Positions 1-5,687 of a stretch of 9,317 nucleotides of DNA are shown piece by piece; the stretch's first letter is position 1; every line of letters begins with the position of its first letter. The DNA comes from Spartobacteria bacterium (lineage in GTDB: Bacteria; Verrucomicrobiota; Verrucomicrobiia; Chthoniobacterales; UBA6821): contig CANIBV010000063.1 in NCBI GenBank assembly GCA_947466005.1, forward strand, positions 1-9,317, in the 5' to 3' direction. The position numbers and the translations under genes were made by a program. A model generated the notes under the pieces. The model searched no databases. It saw only the letters and a list, made by a program, of their open reading frames with translations, and had not been told where the DNA came from.

Positions 1-9
1 AAGCCGGGC

Positions 10-276
10 TCAGAGCTTTTTTTCGCATACAAATTTGAGGACTCTGATTTCTAGTAAACTCTCGGCCAGCATCTTCTTGAGCTCCGTGTTTTCACGCTCA
101 AGTTCCTTCAGCCTCTTGGCCTCGTTGACCTCCATCTGCCCGAACTGCTTCTTCCACCGGTGAAAGCTCACTTGAGAGAGGTTGTGCTCCCTGCACACCT
201 CCACGATGCTCTGGCTAGCGTCTGCCTGTCTCAAGATCCTGATCTTGTCCTCTGTGCTATATCTCTTTCCTTTCAT
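10..276 (-). CDS. IS3-family transposase OrfA
   Basis: OrfA of an IS3-type element, 88 aa. In this family OrfA is the DNA-binding N-terminal half of the OrfAB transposase and also acts as a regulator. Residues about 1-45 match the HTH_Tnp_1 type: a basic start, then 'STEDKIRILRQAD', 'VCREHNLSQVSFHRWKKQFG'. Residues about 57-83 form a leucine-zipper-like coiled coil (LKELERENTELKKMLAESLL), which mediates multimerisation in relatives. The gene ends GAA AAA AAG CTC TGA, so the slippery heptamer A-AAA-AAG lies just before the stop. A -1 shift there would fuse OrfA to OrfB, as is known for IS3 elements. Start is the ATG at 276; no strong ribosome binding site is seen. OrfA itself looks intact; whether the element is active cannot be judged. 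Confidence 0.92.
   Translation of the reverse strand: MKGKRYSTEDKIRILRQADASQSIVEVCREHNLSQVSFHRWKKQFGQMEVNEAKRLKELERENTELKKMLAESLLEIRVLKFVCEKKL
16..24 (-). promoter_or_regulatory. Programmed -1 frameshift site (A-AAA-AAG)
   Basis: Seven consecutive A residues followed by G on the minus strand, positioned in the orfA frame as X-XXY-YYZ two codons before the TGA stop. After slippage the frame continues Ala-Leu-Ser-Pro-Ala to the window edge, consistent with an IS3 OrfB. This matches the frameshift signal used by IS3-family elements to make the OrfAB transposase. Confidence 0.75.
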
Positions 277-484
277 GGTCTTTGGGGTTGGTTGAACCCA
301 ATGACTAACACACCAACTGGCTCAAATCACCGAGGTCACGTCAGCTCTGTGGCTGTCATCTCTGAGAACCCACTCAAAATAGCGGAGAGCCGGAAATTGT
401 CTCCTATCCAAAAAAGAATCTCGGCATTTCTTGCTCTTGCTGACGAAAATGAAGCTCTCCACCTCGCACAGCGAAAAAAACAGC

Positions 485-1288
485 ATGAAGATTCTTTCAT
501 CCCTAACAACGATTCTCCTCTTGGGGTTGGCGCTCCCGATGCGCAGCGCCACTGCGGATGGCGTGGGTAAAAAGAATCTCCCATCCTCCTCGATGGCCGA
601 TGGGAGGAAAAGTCACGGTAAGTCCGTGATCCCTTACGATGACAGTGCGGATGATTATAATCATGGAGCAGAGATTTCCGACCCCCTTGAGCCCCTCAAT
701 CGGGTGACGTTCTGGGCAAACGATCAGATCTACACTTTTCTGCTTCGCCCGCTTTCCAAGACATATGAGCACGTCTTGCCCTTGCGCGCACGAAAGGGAG
801 TCTACAACTTCTTTGACAACCTCGAATACCCAATTCGATTCGTGAATGACGGCCTGCAGTTGAAGTTTACACGTGCCGGCCAAGAGACGGAAAAGTTCCT
901 CATTAATACAATCGGAGGCGTTGGCGGGCTCGTGCGCCTATCAGACCGTATTCCTTCACTTACCGATGTGCCGCGCGCAGACACTGGTCAGACCCTTGCC
1001 AAGTGGGGAATCGGCCACGGCTTCTACCTCGTACTCCCGGTCCTCGGACCAAGGAGCCTGCGTGATACCGTAGGCCTTGCGGGGGACTATGCATTGTATC
1101 CGGTGACCTGGGTCTCAATTTACTTTGTTGACTACTCCTGGACCCTTGCGTTTTCCACCCCGGATACGGCGCGCAACCTGCACGAGAAACTAAGCTCCTA
1201 CGACTTGATCACTCGTCATGCCGTGGATCGATACGAGGCGATACGCAGCGCCTACTCGCAGAATCGCAGGCAAGCAGCCCAAAGGTAG
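485..1288 (+). CDS. mlaA: MlaA/VacJ family outer-membrane lipid asymmetry protein
   Basis: MlaA homologue, 267 aa from the ATG at 485. In proteobacteria MlaA sits in the outer membrane with porins and removes misplaced phospholipids from the outer leaflet, passing them to the MlaC/MlaFEDB retrograde route. Visible hallmarks are 'DPLEPLNRVTFWANDQIY', 'FFDNLEYPIRFVNDGLQ', 'TEKFLINTIGGVGGL' and 'GFYLVLPVLGPRSLRDTVG'. The start at 485 gives a standard Sec signal peptide (MKILSSLTTILLLGLALP..SATA). An ATG at 449 and a TTG at 431 in the same frame would add an unlikely extension. Unlike E. coli MlaA, the signal peptide has no lipobox cysteine, so the protein is probably not lipidated. No mlaC, mlaD, mlaE or mlaF lies beside it. 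No clear Shine-Dalgarno sequence is present. Confidence 0.93.
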   Translation: MKILSSLTTILLLGLALPMRSATADGVGKKNLPSSSMADGRKSHGKSVIPYDDSADDYNHGAEISDPLEPLNRVTFWANDQIYTFLLRPLSKTYEHVLPLRARKGVYNFFDNLEYPIRFVNDGLQLKFTRAGQETEKFLINTIGGVGGLVRLSDRIPSLTDVPRADTGQTLAKWGIGHGFYLVLPVLGPRSLRDTVGLAGDYALYPVTWVSIYFVDYSWTLAFSTPDTARNLHEKLSSYDLITRHAVDRYEAIRSAYSQNRRQAAQR

Positions 1289-1295
1289 ATAAGTT

Positions 1296-1311
1296 GGCCG
1301 CCATGGCGGCC
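1296..1311 (+). terminator. Perfect palindrome after mlaA, possible terminator hairpin
   Basis: GGCCGCCATGGCGGCC is a perfect 16-base palindrome seven bases past the mlaA stop. It can form a 6-bp G+C-only stem with a CATG loop. No U-tract follows (TCAAAAG), so it is not a classical intrinsic terminator. It may still end or protect the mlaA transcript; a protein-binding site is the alternative. Confidence 0.4.
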
Positions 1312-1542
1312 TCAAAAGTCGGAACTCACACCATAGAGGTGAAGGGCATCAAGTTGGTTGCATAGAAGCTCCCTTTGAAAGAACTGCGTTCAATTGGGAT
1401 TGGATGGTGAGGTGACTGCATCCCGGCACGTCGGGTTGATAGAGTTCACATCCACTCTCCTCTAGTTCATACCCTTATGGCCCGGTAAGGGCTCCAGCAG
1501 CTACCGGAAGGAATCGTCGCGGCTTACTATGATTGCTCGTCG

Positions 1543-2208
1543 ATGACTGCATGCCGCCATCCTCCATCCTGTTCGTCTTTCTCACACCTTAAAGGAAAAG
1601 CGACTATATTTGTGCTGCAAATCGTCGTTCTCCACCTTCTTTCCGCCTGTGCGTTCCATCAAATTGTCGGAAGTTCCAATCAGGAAAGATCCTTTGATCC
1701 TCCTCACAAGGTGGTTGTTTCCACAACCAAGAATGGAAGGGTGGAGCTTGAAAAGCTGACTGACTACGAGGGAAAAAGGAGCCAGTTTGCCGTCACCTAC
1801 TTTAACAAGAGCGCCGCACCGTCGACTTTTGGCCTAGAAAACATCTCAGCAAGCGACTCAATGGGACAATGTATCAGAATGTACACAGACCAGGATTTTA
1901 TCAGGGAGGCAAGGGACAAGGCCGCCTCCATTTTCAATCAATCGTACGGAGGTTATATCTACGACAATCTGGTGGGCAACCTCCCGTTAAATACCCAACA
2001 ACAGGCTATTTTCAATAGCTCCATCGAGTCAAAAGCGGGCATGGAAACAGAAGAGATGATCGTGTTGGGGGCCATGATTCCCGTGAAGCGCCGCGTTCCT
2101 CCCAACACATCGACCTCGGGTTTGGTTTTTTTAAACAAAACACCAGTCACTATCTTTAAAATCACTGTGGCTGGTGAAGAGTACTCCGCGCTCTTCACGA
2201 ACGAGTGA
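1543..2208 (+). CDS. Putative lipoprotein of unknown function
   Basis: Unrecognised protein of 221 aa. The N-terminus has a 20-residue region including several basic residues, then a hydrophobic stretch (residues about 20-35) ending in LSAC, a good lipobox with Cys36. It would be exported, cleaved before Cys36 and lipid-anchored. The mature part begins 'CAFHQIVGSSNQ'. It contains a likely beta-rich segment (residues about 58-105, 'RVELEKLTDYEGKRSQFAVT', then 'NKSAAP') and a helical middle ('DQDFIREARDKAASIFNQS'), and ends with beta-like sequence and 'AGEEYSALFTNE'. Start is the ATG at 1543; the long n-region means an internal start is possible. By eye the gene is more A+T-rich than the biosynthetic genes to the right. 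It appears to be a single-gene unit, 254 bp after mlaA. I do not assign a function. Confidence 0.8.
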   Translation: MTACRHPPSCSSFSHLKGKATIFVLQIVVLHLLSACAFHQIVGSSNQERSFDPPHKVVVSTTKNGRVELEKLTDYEGKRSQFAVTYFNKSAAPSTFGLENISASDSMGQCIRMYTDQDFIREARDKAASIFNQSYGGYIYDNLVGNLPLNTQQQAIFNSSIESKAGMETEEMIVLGAMIPVKRRVPPNTSTSGLVFLNKTPVTIFKITVAGEEYSALFTNE

Positions 2209-2237
2209 GTGATCATCGTTGTGATTTCCATACAAAC

Positions 2238-2265
2238 CGGTGAGAACTTCTCCGCTTTCACACCG
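2238..2265 (-). terminator. Imperfect hairpin downstream of tRNA-Gly
   Basis: CGGTGAGAA at 2238..2246 pairs with TTCACACCG at 2257..2265 with one mismatch, enclosing a 10-base loop. On the minus strand it lies 8 bases past the tRNA CCA end and is followed by GTTTG, so it could terminate or define the tRNA precursor. On the plus strand it lies 30 bases after the lipoprotein stop, so it might serve both. There is no strong U-tract, so the call is tentative. Confidence 0.35.
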
Positions 2266-2272
2266 ATAGAAA

Positions 2273-2348
<76 letters not shown>

Positions 2349-2366
2349 ATTGACTTAACTTGAACA

Positions 2367-2395
2367 AGCTATGCAATCCCCCCAAGGGTTGTCAA
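2367..2395 (-). promoter_or_regulatory. Probable sigma-70-type promoter for tRNA-Gly
   Basis: On the minus strand a perfect TTGACA (2390..2395) is followed after 17 bases by ATAGCT (2367..2372), which is preceded by TGC as in an extended -10 element. The mature tRNA starts 18 bases further downstream. The -35 is consensus while the -10 is poor, so the exact -10 position is uncertain. Confidence 0.45.
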
Positions 2396-2428
2396 TCGCA
2401 CTTTTGACTCCCTGTTCCGTTTGGGCTT

Positions 2429-2730
2429 CTAGAACTTGTTCTGTCCGAGAAAGACGCCTATCCGTGCATTGTAACGGCGGACGAGGCGCAGTGACTGGAC
2501 GAGCACGAATCCCCCGGTGACTTGGCACGCCGATGCATCCCGATCCCGGTTGAATCTGGCCGATAAACGCTCCTGTCTCGGCATTGTACCGGGAGACGAC
2601 CCCGTGAGGCGAAAGCACTGCAACGGTCTCCCCGTCACAGTCCACAGAGAGGACAGCGCCCGAGGGCTCGATCCGGCCCAAAAATGTACCGTTGCTGCCC
2701 TTGAGGCGATAAACCAGAGATGGGCTTCAT
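2429..2730 (-). pseudogene. Decayed gene for a small repeat (beta-propeller-like) protein
   Basis: No single frame spans this stretch, but three joined frames give a coherent protein of about 100 residues on the minus strand. Seen in order: an ATG at 2730 (MKP), a shift near 2720, then 'SLVYRLKGSNGTFLGRIEPSG', 'VLSVDCDGETVAVLSPHG' and 'VVSRYNAETGAFIGQIQPGS'. A second shift near 2520 is followed by 'GGFVLVQSLRLVRRYNARIG' and 'VFLGQNKF' with a TAG stop. The motif [VR]-x-R-Y-x-A-x-x-G-x-F-[LI]-G-x-I recurs three times about 37-39 residues apart, with 'D(G)ETVAVLS' and 'GGFVLVQ' at equivalent places between copies. That spacing is typical of propeller blades (WD40/NHL/PQQ-like), but the family is not identified. 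Two frameshifts over 300 bp argue for decay, although sequencing error cannot be excluded. Three blades are too few for a propeller alone, so this may be a remnant of a longer gene. Confidence 0.6.
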
Positions 2731-2889
2731 GACGGCCGTCACGTCCCCGGCAGTCATGGTTGCGATCGTGACAGCAAGGAGGAAGGGGGGGGGAGGAGGG
2801 CTTGATGTGACGGGGTAAAAGGGAGGTGCTGCTGTCATGACAACAGGAAAGGTATCGCCTGAAGAACGCTCATGGGGTAATCGGAATGG
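2730..2889. other. Non-coding stretch before the DUF421 gene
   Basis: I see no convincing gene here. It holds a 12-base perfect palindrome TGACGGCCGTCA (2730..2741), a run of nine G (2785..2793) and a 10-base palindrome TGTCATGACA (2833..2842), 47 bases before the DUF421 start. The last could be an operator for the membrane operon, but nothing else supports this. A minus-strand open frame crossing the region encodes a proline-rich low-complexity segment and is probably chance. Confidence 0.3.
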
Positions 2890-3357
2890 ATGTGGAGCAT
2901 GTCGATTCATTGGTGGGAACTTATCGGAAGGGGGCTCCTTGTTTACTTTTTCCTGATCTTGCTGCTCCGTTCGACAGGTAAGCGGCAGATCGGGCAGATG
3001 AGCCCCTTCGATCTCGTCCTGCTGATGGTCCTCAGTAATGCCGTCCAAAACTCCATGAGCGGCGGAGACAACTCGGTGACTGCAGGCTTGATCCTTGCGG
3101 TGACGCTTGTGGCGGCTAACTGGATCGTCGGCAAGGTCACCTCATCAAGTAAAATCATGGAGCAACTCGTCGACGGCGATCCCCAGGTGCTCTTCCACGA
3201 CGGCAAGGTCTACGACAAGATCCTGAAAGACTCCCAGATTACCCGCCAGGAATTGATCGCGGCCGTCCATAAGGCGGGCTACGCCGATCTGGACATGATA
3301 CGTGCCGCCATCTTGGAAAACGACGGGACCATCAGTGTGATTCCCAAACAACATTGA
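2890..3357 (+). CDS. DUF421 (YetF/YcaP-like) membrane protein
   Basis: Integral inner-membrane protein of 155 aa with the DUF421 signature. Three membrane segments are visible: residues about 11-26 (GRGLLVYFFLILLLRS), 38-55 (SPFDLVLLMVLSNAVQNS) and 63-82 (VTAGLILAVTLVAANWIVGK). The family motif 'R.TGKRQIGQMSPFDLV' lies between the first two. A short cytoplasmic C-terminal domain follows ('GDPQVLFHDGKVYDKILKDS' and 'DGTISVIPK'). Many relatives (YetF, YcaP) are about 220-230 aa, so this is a short form. In Bacillus, YetF-type proteins have been linked to membrane and spore functions, but the general activity is unknown. Start is the ATG at 2890; an in-frame ATG at 2899 is also possible, and neither has a strong Shine-Dalgarno sequence. 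Its stop overlaps or abuts the chaA start, so the two genes are almost certainly co-transcribed. Confidence 0.9.
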   Translation: MWSMSIHWWELIGRGLLVYFFLILLLRSTGKRQIGQMSPFDLVLLMVLSNAVQNSMSGGDNSVTAGLILAVTLVAANWIVGKVTSSSKIMEQLVDGDPQVLFHDGKVYDKILKDSQITRQELIAAVHKAGYADLDMIRAAILENDGTISVIPKQH

Positions 3358-3359
3358 CC

Positions 3360-4484
3360 ATGGAAACTCATCACAAGACGACCACCCCGCTCCCCTCACT
3401 GCTCCGACGCGAGTGGATGCTTCTTGCCAGCTACGCAACCACAGCCGCCTTCATGATCCAGGGGAACTCCTGGCTTGGCACCAATCCCGGACCCAGCTTC
3501 GGGTGGGTCCTGTTCATCTGGCTCTTCGTGGTGATGCTCTCATCCTCCTTCTCTGTCGTGAGGCACGCCGATCATCTGGCTGAACTGCTCCGAGAACCGC
3601 TGGGGACAATCATTCTTACCCTGGCCGTCACCAGCATTGAGGTGATGATGATCTCGGCGCTGATGCTGAACGGGAACAACCCGGCGCTTGCCCGGGACAC
3701 CATGTTCTCGGTCGTGATGGTGGTGCTCGGCGGTCTGCTCGCTCTGGCTCTCCTTACCGGAGGGCTCCGCTTCGGCGAGCAAAACTTCAACCTCAAGGGA
3801 GTGAACTCATTTCTTGGCCTCATCCTGCCGCTTTCGGTGCTCTCTCTCGTGCTGCCGAATTTCACCAGGACGGGTGGAGATGGAATGTTCTCGACCCTGC
3901 ACGCCATCAGCCTGATTGCCCTCTCTCTGATCATCTATGGCGTCTTCCTAGCGGTTCAAACGAGCCGTCATCGGGAGTTCTTCAATGAAACCGAGAGTGT
4001 AGTGCCCGCGGCTACTACTGCTCCTCAGGCTCATGGATCCGTCACCAAGGAATCACTCCTGCTGATCCTCCACCTTGTCCCCGTTGTCCTGCTCTCTAAA
4101 CAGCTGGCCCACTTGCTCGACTACCGCGTCCACGCCGGAGGGCTCCCCCAGGAATTGGTCGGCCTCGTGGTCGCCATCCTGATCCTTGCCCCCGAGGGCT
4201 TGGCTGCGATCCAGGCAGCAGCTCGCAACCAGATGCAGCGTTCCGTGAATGTCCTCCTCGGCTCCGTGCTGGCAACTATCAGCCTGACCGTACCCGCTGC
4301 TCTCGCGATCAGCCTCCTCTCGGGAAAGCCTGTTCTGCTGGGGCTGTCACCACCCTACATGACACTGCTGGCAGTCACCCTGGGAAGTTGCATCATCACT
4401 TTCGCCCAAGGCCAGACGAACATCCTGCAGGGATTCGTCCACCTACTGCTCTTCGCATCGTACATCGTGCTGATGTTTGACTGA
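3360..4484 (+). CDS. chaA: ChaA-type calcium/sodium-potassium:proton antiporter
   Basis: Member of the Ca2+:cation antiporter (CaCA) superfamily, 374 aa from ATG 3360, close to E. coli ChaA (366 aa). ChaA exports Ca2+, Na+ or K+ in exchange for protons at the inner membrane, mainly under alkaline or salt stress. The two alpha-repeats are visible. The first is around residues 75-115 ('EPLGTIILTLAVTSIEVMMI', then 'NPALARDTMFSVVMVVLGG') and the second around 260-300 ('GLVVAILILAPEGLAAIQAA', then 'RNQMQRSVNVLLGS'). Each has the conserved acidic residue (IEV and PEG) that binds cation in the family. About eleven hydrophobic segments are present, with a hydrophilic loop near residues 205-230. A TTG at 3354 overlaps the DUF421 stop (TTGA), so translational coupling is possible; ATG 3360 is the simpler start. 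Confidence 0.94.
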   Translation: METHHKTTTPLPSLLRREWMLLASYATTAAFMIQGNSWLGTNPGPSFGWVLFIWLFVVMLSSSFSVVRHADHLAELLREPLGTIILTLAVTSIEVMMISALMLNGNNPALARDTMFSVVMVVLGGLLALALLTGGLRFGEQNFNLKGVNSFLGLILPLSVLSLVLPNFTRTGGDGMFSTLHAISLIALSLIIYGVFLAVQTSRHREFFNETESVVPAATTAPQAHGSVTKESLLLILHLVPVVLLSKQLAHLLDYRVHAGGLPQELVGLVVAILILAPEGLAAIQAAARNQMQRSVNVLLGSVLATISLTVPAALAISLLSGKPVLLGLSPPYMTLLAVTLGSCIITFAQGQTNILQGFVHLLLFASYIVLMFD

Positions 4485-4502
4485 GCCCGAAGGGTTCGGG
4501 TT
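4484..4502 (+). terminator. Hairpin after chaA
   Basis: CCCGAA-GGG-TTCGGG gives a perfect 6-bp stem, extendable to 8 by A-T and G-T pairs, starting at the last base of the chaA stop codon. It is followed by GAAAAG rather than a U-tract, so it is a terminator-like or transcript-stabilising hairpin rather than a textbook intrinsic terminator. Confidence 0.45.
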
Positions 4503-4507
4503 GAAAA

Positions 4508-4590
4508 GTGGAAAGGTAGGAAAGTAAAAGGATTCCTGACCTTCAGGTCTCCCTCCAACCTTCGTACTTTTTACTTTCGCACCTTCCTAC
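4508..4590. repeat. Imperfect 23-bp inverted repeat between convergent chaA and folB
   Basis: The left arm at 4508..4530 (GTGGAAAGGTAGGAAAGTAA, continuing AAG) matches the reverse complement of the right arm at 4567..4590 with four mismatches and one extra A. The arms flank about 36 bases that include a smaller hairpin (CCTGA-CCT-TCAGG, 4535..4547). The right arm ends directly against the folB stop codon. The purine-rich left arm and pyrimidine-rich right arm give both strands A-rich or T-rich flanks, so it may act as a two-way terminator. Its size and structure also resemble an intergenic REP-like element. Confidence 0.55.
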
Positions 4591-4956
4591 TCAGTCACCC
4601 ATCGACTCCCGTCGAGTGGAGACAGCCACCCACTCCGTCTGCGGGAGAATGAACTTCCGGATGGTGATCTCGATCCAGCGAAGGCCAAATTCGGAAAGGA
4701 GGGTCTCTGCTATCTCATCGGCCAGGGTCTCGATCAGCTTGACGGGATGATCGCCCGCCATCTCCGCAACCCTGAGGCTCACGGTATTGTAATCAACGGT
4801 CAGCGCGATGTCGTCGTTGAGCTTCTCCGGTTGGGCAAGAGCCGTAAACTTGAGATCGATGAGGAGCCTCTGGGGAGCAGCCCTCTCTTCGTCGGGGACG
4901 CCGACACGAGCCCTCACCTCGAGTCCCCTGATGGAAATGATGCGTTCGTTCTCCAT
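4591..4956 (-). CDS. folB: Dihydroneopterin aldolase
   Basis: FolB, 121 aa, the usual size. It converts 7,8-dihydroneopterin to 6-hydroxymethyl-7,8-dihydropterin and glycolaldehyde in folate synthesis, in the cytoplasm, as a homo-octamer in known relatives. Visible features are 'RARVGVPDEERAAPQRLLID' (active-site glutamate region, E23/E24), 'VDYNTV' at about 54-59, 'KLIETLADEIAETLL' at 73-87 containing the conserved Glu76, and 'ITIRKFILP' with Lys101 at the catalytic lysine position. ATG 4956 begins MENERIISIRG, right where the domain starts; the frame stays open further upstream through the end of the preceding gene. It lies 8 bases after that gene, so it is the last gene of the ferredoxin-dciA-folB unit. 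No other folate genes are in view. Confidence 0.93.
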   Translation of the reverse strand: MENERIISIRGLEVRARVGVPDEERAAPQRLLIDLKFTALAQPEKLNDDIALTVDYNTVSLRVAEMAGDHPVKLIETLADEIAETLLSEFGLRWIEITIRKFILPQTEWVAVSTRRESMGD

Positions 4957-4964
4957 GGGTAGGG

Positions 4965-5357
4965 TCAGAGGATAAACTTGATATCCCGGATCACTTTCTC
5001 TCCGAACTGATCTCGGAGCTTGCGGATGATCTGGGGCTTCCACGTCCGATCCAGTTCGTAGCGGACACTCGACTGAATCACCCTGACGTGGAGCGTGTCG
5101 GCGACGAGTCGCTCCGGTTGGGAATGCTGCGCAATGAAGTCACCCACGATTCCGGCCCAAGCCGCGGTGATATCGGCCTCCTTGATGCGTGAATCCAGCC
5201 CTAGCTTGGGAAGGAGCTTCCCTAGGATCTCACCGATGGTGCTGGACCGGTCGGGTCGGGGCTCGCCCGGGAGCCCCCGCCACTCCAGCAGGACCCTCTG
5301 CGCAGCAGACCATTTCGCAGGGAAACGGCCGCCGCCTGCAGGGGGTTGACCTGCCAC
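4965..5357 (-). CDS. dciA: DUF721/DciA-family protein, probable replicative helicase loader
   Basis: Protein of 130 aa with a DUF721 domain over residues about 43-125 ('IGEILGKLLPKLGLDSRIKE', 'AWAGIVGDFIAQHSQPERLV', then 'LHVRVIQSSVRYELDR'). The conserved core W..IVG....HS.P..L....L.V.V.SS....EL is present. DciA is the ancestral loader or operator of the DnaB helicase in bacteria lacking DnaC/DnaI; the role here is by family. The first 40 residues are Pro/Gly/Arg-rich and probably disordered. The start is a GTG at 5357, nine bases after the ferredoxin stop, without a clear Shine-Dalgarno sequence; a slightly later start cannot be excluded. Confidence 0.82.
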   Translation of the reverse strand: MAGQPPAGGGRFPAKWSAAQRVLLEWRGLPGEPRPDRSSTIGEILGKLLPKLGLDSRIKEADITAAWAGIVGDFIAQHSQPERLVADTLHVRVIQSSVRYELDRTWKPQIIRKLRDQFGEKVIRDIKFIL

Positions 5358-5366
5358 TGGAGAAAA

Positions 5367-5597
5367 TTAAGCGTCGTTTCCGATCGCCTCGACAGGGCAA
5401 CCTTCCATGGCCTCTTTGCAGAGAGCCTCCTCCTCGGGAGTCTCGGGCTGCTTGAATACATAGGAGTGACCGCCATCTTCGTTGCGCTTGAAGTTGGCGG
5501 GAGCCGTCTCGCGGCAAAGGTCGCAGTCGATGCACTGGTCGTCACAGTAGTAGGCGCCAGAAACATTCTCGGGATACTTGTTGGATACATCAGCCAT
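5367..5597 (-). CDS. Small 4Fe-4S ferredoxin
   Basis: Ferredoxin of 76 aa from ATG 5597, acting as a soluble one-electron carrier. Cysteines 22, 25, 28 (QCIDCDLC) and 67 (GCPVEAI) form a C-x2-C-x2-C...CP cluster motif for one [4Fe-4S] centre. Two more cysteines, C18 (YYCDD) and C60 (ALCKEA), are placed where single-cluster ferredoxins often keep remnants of a second cluster site or a disulfide. The protein is acidic with a long insert between the third and fourth cluster cysteines. An in-frame ATG at 5624 would add nine residues unlike the family; 5597 is preferred. It is the first gene of a minus-strand unit with dciA and folB and is divergent from hemQ, with 90 bp between. Its redox partner is unknown; LarE and other Fe-S proteins are possible users. 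Confidence 0.9.
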   Translation of the reverse strand: MADVSNKYPENVSGAYYCDDQCIDCDLCRETAPANFKRNEDGGHSYVFKQPETPEEEALCKEAMEGCPVEAIGNDA

Positions 5598-5687
5598 AGT
5601 GGATGAAAGGTTAAAAGCGCCCACACTGATTGCAACGGTTTTTTACAGCGCGTTGCCAAAATCCGCAATTTGGTCACAATTCACTCC

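Larger units (their letters stand above)
1..300 (-). mobile_element. IS3-family insertion sequence, 5' part only (cut by window edge)
   Basis: This is the beginning of an IS3-family element transcribed leftwards and leaving the window at position 1. What is seen: a complete orfA with helix-turn-helix and coiled coil, a seven-A run on the minus strand (T7 at 17..23) at its 3' end, and after a -1 slip the reading KALSPA, which is a plausible orfB start. The outer terminal repeat cannot be fixed because the other end is absent. Minus-strand TG dinucleotides at about 300 and slightly further out are possible termini, so the right boundary given here is approximate. No target-site duplication can be tested. 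Confidence 0.8.

Noticed and set aside
1312..1542. Possible small RNA or gene between mlaA and the lipoprotein gene
   Set aside because: I saw no open frame with a plausible product, no strong promoter and no stable structure beyond the palindrome at 1296..1311.
2635..3048. Minus-strand open frame of 137 codons across the DUF421 gene start
   Set aside because: Most of it is antisense to the DUF421 coding region. The rest is proline-rich low complexity around the nine-G run, with no recognisable domain. Only its MKP end was used as a possible start of the decayed repeat protein.
3572..3934. Antisense open frames inside chaA
   Set aside because: Typical shadows of a G+C-rich coding sequence; the ChaA frame is strongly supported by family motifs.
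5222..5677. Minus-strand open frame of 151 codons over the ferredoxin and dciA genes
   Set aside because: It lies in another frame of two well-supported genes and its translation is Arg/Pro/Ser-rich with no motif.
5670..5687. TTG upstream start for hemQ
   Set aside because: The ATG at 5688 begins a normal HemQ N-terminus, and the added residues (MVTIHS) have no support.
5598..5687. Promoters for the divergent ferredoxin and hemQ genes
   Set aside because: Several TTGxxA-like hexamers exist, but none has a convincing -10 partner at the right distance, so no site is claimed.
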